DNA of 64,000 bases from Luteitalea sp. (GTDB lineage: Bacteria; Acidobacteriota; Vicinamibacteria; Vicinamibacterales; Vicinamibacteraceae): the NCBI GenBank assembly GCA_009377495.1, contig WHTZ01000033.1, positions 1-64,000 of the forward strand. The letters are read 5' to 3'. This document shows positions 53,681-62,582 of this stretch, piece by piece. Numbering within the stretch: position 1 is the first letter of the stretch; every line of letters starts with the position of its first letter. Under the pieces are notes generated by a model, which saw only the letters and a program-made list of their open reading frames with translations, was not told the origin of the DNA and did not search any database. Both the position numbers and the translations under genes were made by a program.

Positions 53681-55348
53681 ATGACCGCACACACAAAGCG
53701 ACTCGCCATCGTTCTAGTCGCGCTCGTTGGCCTGGTGGCCGTTGGCGCCGGCGCCTACACCTTTCGGGCCAGGCTCGCCGGCATGCCGCTCGTGGGCACG
53801 CTGTTCCAGACGGGCGCCGAATCCGAAGAGATCTGGACCTGCCCGATGCATCCGCATATCGAGGAGCACGGCCCCGGCAAGTGTCCGGAGTGCGGCATGG
53901 ACCTCGTCCCTGCGGCTGATGTCACTGACGCCGCCGCCCCATCGGCGCAGGGCGGATCAGCTGAGCCAGCGGCCACCTCACAGCCAGGGACGGCGCAGCG
54001 TGGTGAGGTCAATATCGATCCGCGGCGTCAGCAGCTCATCGGCGTGCGAACTGCCGCCGTCGAGCGCAAGGCTCTGACGAAGAACGTCCGAACCGTTGGC
54101 GTCGTGCGCTACGACGAGACACGGCAAGCCGACGTCAATCTGAAGCTCGCCGGCTGGATCGAGGACCTCCACGTCGATTACACCGGCCAGTTCGTGAAGA
54201 AGGGCCAGCCGCTCTTCACGATTTACAGCCCGGAGCTCGTGACGACGCAGAGCGAATACCTGCTGGCGCTCGAGACGCGCGACCAAGTCGAGCAGTCGCA
54301 GATCGCCGATGCGCGCGAGTATGCCGACCGACTGGTCGAATCGGCGGAGCAGCGGTTGGCCTTGTGGGATCTGCCGTCCGATCAGTTGCAGGCCATCCAA
54401 GCAAAGCGCCAGCCGCAGCGCACGCTGTTGTTCCGGTCGCCCGTCACCGGATTCGTTATCGAGAAGCACGCGCTGCAGGGCATGCACGTCACACCTGGGA
54501 CGAGCCTGTACAAGATCGCGGACCTCTCGGTGGTCTGGGTCGAAGCCGACATCTATGAGCGGGAGATACCGCTCGTTCGCGTCGGTGCCGGCGCTACGGT
54601 GACCATGGACGCCTATCCTGGCGAGCGCTTCCAGGGCCGAGTCGTCTACATCTATCCCTACGTCGAGGAAAAGACCAGAACAGTCAAGGTGCGGTTCGCG
54701 TTTCCGAACCGCGGCGCGCGGCTCAAGCCTGGCATGTACACGAACGTCGAACTGACGACGCCAGCGGGCACGGGCTTCGTCATTCCGGCCAACGCGCTGC
54801 TCGATTCGGGCACCCAGCAGGTGGTGTTCGTCGCAGAGGGCGACGGCTACTTCCAGCCGCGAGAGGTAGAGGTGGGCCAACAGTTGGGCGAGGCAGTCGA
54901 GATTCTCGATGGACTCGAGGAGGGCGAGCAGGTGGCCACCGGCGCAGCCTTCTTCATCGACGCGGAGAGCCAGCTCCGCGCGTCGCTGCAGGGGTTCGAG
55001 ACACCGCCCGCTGCGGCAGCAGGCGGCGGGCGCGCACGGCTCGACATCACGTTTCGCAGCCAGCCCGATCCTCCAAGGGCAGGTCAGAACAAGTTCGAGG
55101 TGGTCGTGCGCGACCCAGAGGGCAAGCCGATCACCGACGCGCAAGTGAACGTGATCTTCTACATGGCGCCGATGCCATCGATGAACATGCCAGCGATGAA
55201 GACCGAGGCGACGCTCACGCAAGCCGGCGGCGGTGTGTATCGCGGCACCGGCGAAGTTACGATGGCCGGCCGGTGGGACGTCACCGTGACCGTGATGCAG
55301 AACGGCAAGCGCCTCGGGTCCAAGGCGTTGACCGTGGTCGCGAGGTAG
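53681..55348 (+). CDS. RND efflux periplasmic adaptor with heavy-metal-binding domain (CusB-like)
   Basis: 555 residues. An N-terminal anchor (about 8-28) precedes a heavy-metal-binding domain at about 47-80 (WTCPMHPHI, GKCPECGMDL), then the membrane-fusion core: a barrel-sandwich half VGVVRYDETRQADVNLKLAG, a helical hairpin about 180-225, and the beta-barrel and membrane-proximal parts to about 430. The C-terminal 100 residues form a FixH/YtkA-like domain (VVVRDPEGKPITDAQVNV) with a methionine-rich PMPSMNMPAMK, likely Cu/Ag binding. This fits copper or silver export. Confidence 0.95.
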   Translation: MTAHTKRLAIVLVALVGLVAVGAGAYTFRARLAGMPLVGTLFQTGAESEEIWTCPMHPHIEEHGPGKCPECGMDLVPAADVTDAAAPSAQGGSAEPAATSQPGTAQRGEVNIDPRRQQLIGVRTAAVERKALTKNVRTVGVVRYDETRQADVNLKLAGWIEDLHVDYTGQFVKKGQPLFTIYSPELVTTQSEYLLALETRDQVEQSQIADAREYADRLVESAEQRLALWDLPSDQLQAIQAKRQPQRTLLFRSPVTGFVIEKHALQGMHVTPGTSLYKIADLSVVWVEADIYEREIPLVRVGAGATVTMDAYPGERFQGRVVYIYPYVEEKTRTVKVRFAFPNRGARLKPGMYTNVELTTPAGTGFVIPANALLDSGTQQVVFVAEGDGYFQPREVEVGQQLGEAVEILDGLEEGEQVATGAAFFIDAESQLRASLQGFETPPAAAAGGGRARLDITFRSQPDPPRAGQNKFEVVVRDPEGKPITDAQVNVIFYMAPMPSMNMPAMKTEATLTQAGGGVYRGTGEVTMAGRWDVTVTVMQNGKRLGSKALTVVAR

Positions 55349-55356
55349 TCATCGCC

Positions 55357-58300
55357 ATGATCAACCGCATTATCGACTGGTGTGCAGGCAACCGCTTTCT
55401 CGTCTTTACAGGCACGGGCGTCCTCACGTTGTGGGGCATTTGGGCCATGACGGCCACGCCGCTCGATGCGGTGCCCGATATCTCCGACGTCCAGGTGATC
55501 GTCTCGACCGAGTGGCAGGGACGCAGCCCCGATCTCATCGAGGACCAGATCACGTATCCGGTCGTCACGTCGCTGATCTCAGCGCCACGCGTTCGGACCG
55601 TTCGCGGGTTTACGGACTTCGGCATCTCGTACGTCTACGTCATTTTCGAGGACGGCACCGACATGTATTGGGCCCGCAGCCGAGTGGTCGAATACCTGCA
55701 AGGCATCCGCGGCGACTTACCCGACGGTGTCAACCCCGAGATCGGCCCTGACGCCACGGGCGTCGGGTGGATCTTCGAGTACGCCCTGGTGGATGAGACT
55801 GGCCAGAACAATCTGGCGGAGCTGCGTGGGCTACAGGACTGGTATCTGCGTTACTGGTTGGCGGCCGTCCCTGGTGTGGCCGAGGTGGCGAGTATCGGTG
55901 GCTTCGTGAAGCAGTACCAGGTCAACCTGGACCCCAACAAGCTCGCCGCCTACGACTTTTCGATCAAGGAGGTGGTGAATGCCATCAAAGCCAGCAACAA
56001 CGACGTGGAAGGGCGGCTGCTCGAGTTCTCGGGTCGTGAGTACATGGTGCGGGGCCGCGGCTACCTCCAATCGACTGACGACATCCGGCAGGTGTCGCTT
56101 GGCACCGATGCACGCGGCACGCCGGTGACCGTCGGCGACCTCGCGCAGGTGCGGCTGGGGCCCGACATCCGCCGGGGCGTGGCGGAGCTCGACGGGAGGG
56201 GAGAGGTCGTTGGCGGCATCGTCGTGATGCGGTTCGGCGAGAACGCGCTGCGGGTGATCGATCGGGTGAAGGCCAAGCTGCGCGAGGTGCAGGCGTCGTT
56301 GCCGGAGGGCGTCTCGATCGTGCCCACCTATGATCGGTCTGGGCTCATCAACGAGTCGATTGGGACACTTCGCCGCGCCCTGATCGAGGAATCGATCGTC
56401 GTCTCCGTGGTCATCATCGTGTTCCTGTTCCACTTCCGGTCGGCGCTCATTCCGATCCTGGCGTTGCCCATCGCTGTGGTGGCGTCGTTCATCCCGATTT
56501 ACTATCTCGACGTCACGTCGAACATTATGTCGCTCGGCGGCATCGCGCTGGCGATCGGCGTGCTGGTCGACGCCTCCATCGTGATGGTCGAGAATGCCTA
56601 CAGGCATATCTCGGAGCCGTTGGAACACGCAGCTCGGCCTGAGCGACCGGAACCAGATGGCGCCGCGAGCGCCGACGAGCCAACAGCGCGGAGCCTCATT
56701 CCCTATGAAGACCAGCCACGCGAGGTTATCCGTGCGGCCAAGCAAGTCGGTCGGGCCATCTTCTTTGCCTTGCTCATCATCATCATCTCGTTCGTGCCGG
56801 TGTTCCTGCTCGAGGCGCAGGAGGGACGCATGTTCCGCCCGCTGGCCTTCACGAAGACGTTTGCCATGGTCTTCGCGTCCATTCTGGCCATTACGTTGGT
56901 GCCGATGCTGATGACGATCTTCATTCGCGGGCGTCGCCTGCCGCCCGAGTCGGCCAACCCGGTGTCACGCTTCTTCATATGGCTCTACGCCCCAATCCTC
57001 CGCCTGGCGTTGCGCTGGCGGTTACCCCTTCTCGTGGTCAACCTCGCTGTGATTGCGTTGACGGTGCCGATGGTGCTTGGCCTTGGGAGCGAGTTCATGC
57101 CACCGCTGTACGAAGGCTCCGTGCTCTACATGCCGACGGCGCCCCCGGGCCTGTCGGTGGGCGAGGCGACGCGCCTCCTCCAGGTGCAGGACAAGCTCCT
57201 CCGCGAATTTCCCGAAGTGGACCGCGTCTTTGGTAGCGTCGGGCGCGCCACGACCCCCACCGACAACTCACCGATGGGGATGGTGAACACGACCGTGACG
57301 CTCAAGCCGCGCGAGCAGTGGCGGCCCGGCGTCACTTTCGAGGGTCTGCAGGCCGAGATGGACGCCGCCCTGCAGTTCCCCGGTTTTCCCAATGTGTGGA
57401 CGCAGCCGATCCGGAACCGGCTCGACATGCTCCTGACAGGCATCAAGACCCCGGTCGGCATCAAGATCTTCGGTCCCGACCTCAACGTTATCCAACAGCT
57501 CGGCGAGCGCATCGAACAGCTCTTGCAGGACATACCAGGGACGCGCAGCATTTACGCCGAGCGGGTGGCGCAGGGGTACTTCACTGACATTCGCATCGAC
57601 CGCGCCGCCATCGCGCGCTACGGGTTGACGATCGAGGACGTCCAGGACGTCATTCAGTCGGCCTTGGGCGGCCAAAACATCACGCGCACCATCGAGGGGC
57701 GCGAGCGCTATCCGGTCAACGTGCGCTACGCGCGCAACTTCCGGGAGAGCCTACCCGCCATCGAGCGTGCGTTGGTCAAGACGCCGACGGGGGCACACGT
57801 GCTCTTGGGGCAGCTCGCCGAGATTGCCATGGCGCCGGGGCCGGCGATGATTCGCGACGAGGACGGGCAGCTTGCCGGCTATGTATATCTGGACACCGCC
57901 ACACGCGATATCGGCGGCTACGTCAATCAGGCGAAGCAGATCATCGACGAACGCCTGGAGCTGCCATCCGGCTACACGTTGGCGTGGACTGGGCAGTACG
58001 AGTTCCAGGTGCGGGCCCGCGAGCGGCTGCAGGTCATGCTGCCCATCGTCTTCTTCACCATCTTCGTCTTGCTCTACGTGACGTTTCACTCGCTCTCTGA
58101 GGCTCTCATGGTTATCGTGTCTGTTGTGTTCGCGATGACCGGTGGCGTCATCCTGCAGTGGGTGCTCGGCTACAACTTCTCCGTGGCGGTGTGGGTGGGC
58201 TACATCGCGCTGTACGGCGTGGCCGTTCAGACAGGGGTGGTGATGATGATCTACCTGCACGAAGCACTCGACCGGCGACTGCGGCGTGGCGGCGGCCTAG

Positions 58301-58575
58301 ACGAACGCGATGTATGGCAAGCTACTGTCGACGGTTCGGTGCTGCGCTTGCGGCCCAAGCTGATGACCGTGAGCGTCACGATGCTCTCGCTCATCCCCAT
58401 CATGTGGAGCGCTGGGGTGGGCGCGGATGTGATGAAGCCGATCGCGGCGCCAATCATTGGCGGCATGGTGACGTCAACGATTCACGTGCTCGTCAACCTG
58501 CCGGTCATGTTCTACATGCTGAAGCGGCGCGCGCTCCGGAAGGGCCGGCTCACGGCTTCCCGCGTGACGGCGTGA
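55357..58575 (+). CDS. CusA/CzcA-family heavy-metal RND transporter
   Basis: A 1072-residue proton-driven inner-membrane pump. The start MINRIIDWCAGNRFLV, the block PLDAVPDISDVQVIVSTEW, TM4 GGIALAIGVLVDASIVMVEN and the late MTVSVTMLSLIPIMWSAGVG are those of monovalent-metal (CusA-type) transporters rather than drug pumps. A central insert (about 425-455) is Pro/Glu-rich, as in many homologues. ATG 55357 lies 8 bp after the adaptor stop and gives the family start; the frame is open earlier but antisense to nothing conserved. It forms the tripartite pump with the two preceding genes. Confidence 0.96.
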   Translation: MINRIIDWCAGNRFLVFTGTGVLTLWGIWAMTATPLDAVPDISDVQVIVSTEWQGRSPDLIEDQITYPVVTSLISAPRVRTVRGFTDFGISYVYVIFEDGTDMYWARSRVVEYLQGIRGDLPDGVNPEIGPDATGVGWIFEYALVDETGQNNLAELRGLQDWYLRYWLAAVPGVAEVASIGGFVKQYQVNLDPNKLAAYDFSIKEVVNAIKASNNDVEGRLLEFSGREYMVRGRGYLQSTDDIRQVSLGTDARGTPVTVGDLAQVRLGPDIRRGVAELDGRGEVVGGIVVMRFGENALRVIDRVKAKLREVQASLPEGVSIVPTYDRSGLINESIGTLRRALIEESIVVSVVIIVFLFHFRSALIPILALPIAVVASFIPIYYLDVTSNIMSLGGIALAIGVLVDASIVMVENAYRHISEPLEHAARPERPEPDGAASADEPTARSLIPYEDQPREVIRAAKQVGRAIFFALLIIIISFVPVFLLEAQEGRMFRPLAFTKTFAMVFASILAITLVPMLMTIFIRGRRLPPESANPVSRFFIWLYAPILRLALRWRLPLLVVNLAVIALTVPMVLGLGSEFMPPLYEGSVLYMPTAPPGLSVGEATRLLQVQDKLLREFPEVDRVFGSVGRATTPTDNSPMGMVNTTVTLKPREQWRPGVTFEGLQAEMDAALQFPGFPNVWTQPIRNRLDMLLTGIKTPVGIKIFGPDLNVIQQLGERIEQLLQDIPGTRSIYAERVAQGYFTDIRIDRAAIARYGLTIEDVQDVIQSALGGQNITRTIEGRERYPVNVRYARNFRESLPAIERALVKTPTGAHVLLGQLAEIAMAPGPAMIRDEDGQLAGYVYLDTATRDIGGYVNQAKQIIDERLELPSGYTLAWTGQYEFQVRARERLQVMLPIVFFTIFVLLYVTFHSLSEALMVIVSVVFAMTGGVILQWVLGYNFSVAVWVGYIALYGVAVQTGVVMMIYLHEALDRRLRRGGGLDERDVWQATVDGSVLRLRPKLMTVSVTMLSLIPIMWSAGVGADVMKPIAAPIIGGMVTSTIHVLVNLPVMFYMLKRRALRKGRLTASRVTA

Positions 58576-58594
58576 GATGGTAGGAAGGTACGTT

Positions 58595-59152
58595 ATGAGC
58601 GAGAATCAACGTGTGCACGGGCGTCGAGACATCATCATCACGGCGCTTCTCGTGGGGCTCGCGCTGGCGACACTCGTGATCGTCTGGACGCGGGTGCGAC
58701 TCGAAGAGACGCCGGAACAGGCCGCTGACGCAGTGACCGTTTCACCCGATACGGAATGGGACCCCAACTGGCCGGCATTACCGACCGTGGCTTCCTGGGT
58801 AGGACGATCGCCAGAGCTGGCTCGCGCAGCATACGCGTTCGCGGAGCGACGGGGAGACATCCTGCAGGACATCCCGTGTTATTGCGGCTGCGAAGGGATG
58901 GGACATGGCAACAATCGAGACTGTTACGTCAAGGGACGCACCGCTGACGGAAAGCCCATCTGGGATGGGCACGCGTTCACCTGACAGATTTGTCTGGACG
59001 TCACCCGTGAGGTGATCGAGCGACATGCCGCGGGCGAACCGCCGGCACAGATCAAGAAGGCCATCCAGGCGCGCTACGAGCCCAAGTATGGCCGAGGTAC
59101 GGAGACGCCATCGTCACCAGCCAGTTCGACGAGCGGAGAGAAAGGTCGATAA
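58595..59152 (+). CDS. PCYCGC-motif protein, predicted selenoprotein (Sec at in-frame TGA 58982-58984)
   Basis: An N-terminal transmembrane helix (IIITALLVGLALATLVIVW) is followed by the diagnostic PCYCGC at residues 94-99 and GHGNNRDCYVK. The frame meets TGA after WDGHAFT, but continues as QICLDVTREVIERHAAGEPP, AQIKKAIQARYEPKYGRG and on to TAA at 59152. As I recall, PCYCGC-family proteins have a CxxC right after the H-x(3) segment, so the TGA replaces the first Cys and would give U-Q-I-C (Sec130). A SECIS-like hairpin follows. With Sec the product is 185 residues; without it, 129. The function is unknown, probably thiol/metal related in the envelope. A TGC/TGT-to-TGA mutation is the alternative. 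Confidence 0.75.
59000..59016 (+). promoter_or_regulatory. Bacterial SECIS-like hairpin
   Basis: GUCACC (59000-59005) pairs with GGUGAU (59011-59016) around the loop CGUGA. The loop contains the GU expected for SelB recognition, 22-23 nt after the UGA, within the usual 16-37 nt window of bacterial SECIS elements. It lies inside the coding region, as required in bacteria. The stem is short (6 bp, one G-U). Confidence 0.6.
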
Positions 59153-59177
59153 CATGGTAGACGGCTGTGGAGGACAC

Positions 59178-59639
59178 ATGACCAGACGGATGAGCTCATT
59201 TCTTGCAGTTGGTATCGCACTGCTCTGGGGGACGCTGCTGGTTGCCGCGCAGCAACCGGACGAGGCAGGGGAGGGCACGCCGGAAGCGGAGGCATTCGAG
59301 CACTACGAGCAGATCCGGGTTGTCCTCGCCTCCGACCAGGTCGAGGGGATCGGCGAGCCTGCCGAGGCTCTCGCGCCCCTCGCGGGGCGAGTCGCGGGCA
59401 ACGGCGCAAAAGCGGCAGCCGAGCAACTCGCGAGCACCAAGAGCCTCGACGATGCCCGGGAGTTCTTTGGTGCGCTCTCTGCGTCACTCGTGCCGAAGTT
59501 CCTGGATGCAGGGCTGCCCGGCGTGTACGGGTTTACGTGCGCGATGAAGAAACAGCCGTGGGCGCAGCGGACGAAAGCGGTCGAGAACCCTTATTTCGGC
59601 AAGTCGATGTTGACTTGCGGAGATCCGATTGAACCATGA
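59178..59639 (+). CDS. Exported DUF3347-like metal-associated protein
   Basis: 153 residues with a signal peptide (about 1-24, ending VAAQ). The helical body (EHYEQIRVVLASDQVEGIGE, DDAREFFGALSASLV) and the end YGFTCAMKKQPWAQ ... NPYFGKSMLTCG match the DUF3347 pattern, whose C-terminal C-x-M and CG residues are thought to bind Cu. It fits the efflux operon as a periplasmic metal binder. GGAGG five bases ahead supports ATG 59178, which falls 25 bp after the stop of the extended PCYCGC gene. Confidence 0.78.
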   Translation: MTRRMSSFLAVGIALLWGTLLVAAQQPDEAGEGTPEAEAFEHYEQIRVVLASDQVEGIGEPAEALAPLAGRVAGNGAKAAAEQLASTKSLDDAREFFGALSASLVPKFLDAGLPGVYGFTCAMKKQPWAQRTKAVENPYFGKSMLTCGDPIEP

Positions 59640-59989
59640 CGTACACGATTGAAGTCCTGCTCCGCGGCGAGACGGCCGTGTCAACCGAAACGGCGATGCT
59701 CACCGGGAACGCACCGGCCGCGTGGACCGCAGCGGACGCTGCGGCGGTCGTGCGGTCGATGTTACTGGCCCTCGATCGCGCGCAGAATCCGGATCGCGTT
59801 GAGGAGCCGGCGGTGACGCTGCGCGGCTTCAACTGGGTCGTCACGCCGCACGAAGAGGGTGTGGCCATCGCGCTCGAAACGCACAGTGCGGCCGTGGTGG
59901 CCGGCCCGTTCGAGATCCCGCACGCACAGCTCGAACAGTTGCTCACGCGCGCCATCTCTCTCGAGCAGCCGGGTCCCACGGTGCACTGA
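59636..59989 (+). CDS. Hypothetical protein, last gene of metal-efflux operon
   Basis: 117 residues, unrecognised, soluble, no signal peptide. TIEVLLRGETAVSTETAMLT at the start and FNWVVTPHEEGVAIALETHS in the centre suggest a small alpha/beta domain. Its ATG overlaps the TGA of the preceding gene (ATGA), so it is translationally coupled to the DUF3347-like gene. It has no cysteines, so direct copper binding is unlikely. Confidence 0.65.
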   Translation: MTYTIEVLLRGETAVSTETAMLTGNAPAAWTAADAAAVVRSMLLALDRAQNPDRVEEPAVTLRGFNWVVTPHEEGVAIALETHSAAVVAGPFEIPHAQLEQLLTRAISLEQPGPTVH

Positions 59990-59994
59990 TTCGC

Positions 59995-60010
59995 GGGGCC
60001 TAAAGGCCCG
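59995..60010. repeat. Palindrome GGGCC-taaa-GGCCC
   Basis: This short hairpin is part of cggggcctaaaggcccgg, 6 bp after the stop of the last operon gene. It is followed by cgctacgta, as in the related copy at 40851-40867. It is likely both a dispersed repeat and the end of the operon transcript. Confidence 0.7.
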
Positions 60011-60066
60011 GCGCTACGTAGACAAATTGTTCGTGTGTAGCGCGCGGCCGAAGTCGGCGGGTCCAC

Positions 60067-60438
60067 TCACGATGTGGCTCCGGGCCGTGGCTTCAGGCGC
60101 GAGCGAGCGATGCGCACGAGACCCTCGAGCTGCTCCGTCTCCCTCGCCAGCAACACGCGGCCACTCTTCGTGATGCGATAGAAGCGCTTTCTCTCGCTCT
60201 CGTCTGCGGGTCGCTGTCGCGGGTCGTCCAACTCCTCGATCCATCCATGCGCACGCAGCTCCTCGAGCGAGCCGTAGAGGGTCGCAGGCCACAGCCGCAC
60301 GCGACCATCGCTCAGCGTTCGCACCTCACGCGCGATCGCCAGGCCGTGACGATCACCCGCGGCGAGCGAGAGCAGGATGTAGTAGTGGCGGGTCTTCAAT
60401 CGGACTCGCGGCCGCAGCCCGTCGTTACGTCTCCACAT
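60067..60438 (-). CDS. PadR family transcriptional regulator
   Basis: 123 residues. The winged helix has HYYILLSLAAGDRHGLAIAR, LWPATLYGSLEELRAHGWIE and RKRFYRITKSGRVLL, all typical of PadR. The short C-terminal helix (EQLEGLVRIARSRL) would dimerise. PadR proteins repress neighbouring transporter or stress genes until a ligand binds. The gene starts at ATG 60438, only 7 bp from a 28-bp AT-rich palindrome, its probable operator. The transcript would be nearly leaderless. Confidence 0.9.
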   Translation of the reverse strand: MWRRNDGLRPRVRLKTRHYYILLSLAAGDRHGLAIAREVRTLSDGRVRLWPATLYGSLEELRAHGWIEELDDPRQRPADESERKRFYRITKSGRVLLARETEQLEGLVRIARSRLKPRPGATS

Positions 60439-60444
60439 AACCCT

Positions 60445-60472
60445 CGGTATTATATTAATTCATATAATACCG
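60445..60472. promoter_or_regulatory. 28-bp palindrome, putative PadR operator with divergent -10 boxes
   Basis: Perfect arms CGGTATTATAT (60445-60455) and ATATAATACCG (60462-60472) flank taattc. Each arm holds TATAAT, one for each strand, so a dimer bound here would block both the padR gene and transcription to the right. The AT-richness is very different from the surrounding DNA. Confidence 0.7.
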
Positions 60473-60785
60473 ATCAAGAGCAATGGCGGCGATGACGCAA
60501 GAGCGCGAGGGGAGAGGCGCTAGCGATTACTTGCCACGTAACACGCTTACGTCTGTGGTAAGGCCCCCGAAGTCCGGCTGCCCGGTTAGGTGCGGCCGAT
60601 CCATCATGACGTCTGCAAGTTGCGGCGATGCGAGTACCGCGACGCCAGCAGAGTGGGGAGGGCACGTCCTTTGCGTAATGCGCAAACGCCAATGCGGCGC
60701 TGGACGCTCACCAGTGCCGGGGACCAATTGGGACATCGCGCTGGACCACGCGCGGATGGCCAGCCATCACATCGGAGGTGCTCGA
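60473..60785 (+). other. Long leader region without a clear gene
   Basis: This is 313 bp between the palindrome and the sugar-dehydrogenase-like gene. A frame is open throughout, in phase with that gene, but its composition is not protein-like and has no good start signal. It holds one inverted repeat, TTTGCG-taatg-CGCAAA (60670-60686), a possible regulator site. A strong GGAGGT lies just before 60786. Confidence 0.5.
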
Positions 60786-62576
60786 ATGTCTGCACGAAGG
60801 CGAGTCGTGCGCGTCGCTGCCTTGATGACCCTGGTGACATTACTGCTCACCGTCCGGGTGATTTCGCAAGACACCCCACCGTTGGAAGACCCCATTCCCG
60901 AGCCGATCCGAACTGGCCACGTCACGATCAGCCTGACACCGGTCGCCGAGGGCCTGACTGCCCCCAACTGGGGGACGGTCGCTCCTGGCTGCGCCGAGCT
61001 GCGCGGCCGGTTGTATGTGACCGATCAGGACGGCATCTTGTGGGGCGTCGAGCTGGCGACGGGCGAGAAGCGCGTCATCCTCGACGTGAGCGCCATGCTG
61101 GTGAGCCTCGGGGTCGGAGGGCCGGGCTCCTTTGACGAGCGCGGCTTCTTGGGCGTGGCGTTTCACCCGGACTACGCGGAGAACGGCCTGCTCTACACCT
61201 ACACATCTGAACCGGCGACCGACCCGGCTGATTTCTCCACGCTGCCTGAAGATGTGGCGGCCAACCACCAGAGCCTCGTGCGTGAGTGGCAGATCCCGGA
61301 TCCCTGCAATCCGGACTCCGTGGTCGACGCCTCGGGCAGTCGGGAACTGCTGCGCGTAGATGAGCCGCAGTTCAATCACGATGCTGGGGCGCTCACGTTT
61401 GGTCCCGACGGTTACTTGTACGTCGCCTTCGGTGACGGCGGCGCAGCCGATGACGAGGGTGACGGGCACGTCGAAGGCGGGAATGGCCAAGATCCCAGTA
61501 ATATTCTCGGCACCATCATCCGCATCGATCCGACGGGTAGCAACGCGGCCAACGGCCAATACGGCATTCCGGCCGACAACCCGTTCGTGGGCGTGGAGGG
61601 CTTTCTGGACGAGATCCATGCATACGGCTTTCGCAACCCCTTCCGATTCTCATTCGATTCGCAGAGCGGCGCGATGTATATCGGGGACGTTGGTCAGAAC
61701 GACATCGAGGAGATCGACATCGGCGTGGCGGGCGGCAACTTCGGCTGGCGCATCAAAGAGGGATCCTTCTGTTTCGACCCGAACGGAACCGAGCCGGGCT
61801 TCGTCTTCGACTGCCAGCCGGGTGACGAGCCGGAAGGGCTGATCGACCCAATTGCCGAATACGATCATGACGAGGGCATCGCCGTCATTGGTGGCTTCGT
61901 CTACCACGGGAACCAGATCCCGGCGTTGAAAGGGCGCTACGTGTTTGGCGATAACGCCCACCCAGCCGGCGGCGGTGGCCGGCTATTCTTCCTGCAGAAG
62001 AACGGCCCCCTGCACAAGAAGAACCGCGTTCGCGAATTCCGGCTGGCCGGTATGGAGACGCTCGGGCTGTCACTGCTGGGCTTTGGCCAGGATGCTCGCG
62101 GTGAGCTGTATCTGCTGGCGAACCAGGAAGGCGTGCCGTTCGGCGAGACGGGCGTGGTCCTCCAGCTCACGAAAACCACGGCGCGGCGCAGCTTCTGGGC
62201 TCACCTCACCGGCGCATCGGAGGTGCCGCCGGTAGAGACGCGGGCGCGGGGTCAGGCCCTTTTCCGCTTCAACCGCGACCGTCCGGCGCTGGACTTCACG
62301 GTGGTCGTCGGCCGTATCGCAGACGTCGTGGCGTCCCACATCCACTGCGGTCCCGAGGGTGTGAACGGCCCCGTCGGTGTCACGCTCTTCAGCGGCGACC
62401 CTCGCGACGTCAACGGCATTCTGGTGCGGAGCTCGGCGTCGTCGCCCGACGAAAGCAACGGCTGCGGTTGGGAGACGCTGGAAGATGTCGAGACCGCGAT
62501 CCTCAGGGGGAACGCTTACGTCAACGTTCACACGCAGGTTAACCCCGGGGGCGAGATCCGCGGGCAAGTCCGCTGA
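60786..62576 (+). CDS. Exported glucose/sorbosone dehydrogenase-like propeller with CHRD domain
   Basis: 596 residues. The signal peptide is about 1-28. The propeller domain (about 35-460) resembles PQQ-dependent sugar dehydrogenases: GFLGVAFHPDYAENGLLYTY, FNHDAGALTFGPDGYLYVAF, GDGGAADD, YGFRNPFRFSFD, and YIGDVGQNDIEEIDIGVAGG with NFGW. The C-terminal 120 residues are a CHRD domain (TGASEVPPVET, ASHIHCGPEG, YVNVHTQVNPGGEIRGQV). It is probably periplasmic or secreted; the substrate is unknown. The start is set by GGAGGT with nine bases to ATG 60786. Regulation by the upstream PadR palindrome is possible. Confidence 0.9.
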   Translation: MSARRRVVRVAALMTLVTLLLTVRVISQDTPPLEDPIPEPIRTGHVTISLTPVAEGLTAPNWGTVAPGCAELRGRLYVTDQDGILWGVELATGEKRVILDVSAMLVSLGVGGPGSFDERGFLGVAFHPDYAENGLLYTYTSEPATDPADFSTLPEDVAANHQSLVREWQIPDPCNPDSVVDASGSRELLRVDEPQFNHDAGALTFGPDGYLYVAFGDGGAADDEGDGHVEGGNGQDPSNILGTIIRIDPTGSNAANGQYGIPADNPFVGVEGFLDEIHAYGFRNPFRFSFDSQSGAMYIGDVGQNDIEEIDIGVAGGNFGWRIKEGSFCFDPNGTEPGFVFDCQPGDEPEGLIDPIAEYDHDEGIAVIGGFVYHGNQIPALKGRYVFGDNAHPAGGGGRLFFLQKNGPLHKKNRVREFRLAGMETLGLSLLGFGQDARGELYLLANQEGVPFGETGVVLQLTKTTARRSFWAHLTGASEVPPVETRARGQALFRFNRDRPALDFTVVVGRIADVVASHIHCGPEGVNGPVGVTLFSGDPRDVNGILVRSSASSPDESNGCGWETLEDVETAILRGNAYVNVHTQVNPGGEIRGQVR

Positions 62577-62582
62577 CCGTTA

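Noticed and set aside
53978..55222. 414-residue open frame on the minus strand
   Set aside because: It is antisense to the CusB-like adaptor, whose domain order is clear.
60483..60785. N-terminal extension of the CHRD protein by 101 residues
   Set aside because: The frame is open, but the composition is not protein-like. A strong GGAGGT and a signal peptide mark 60786 as the start.
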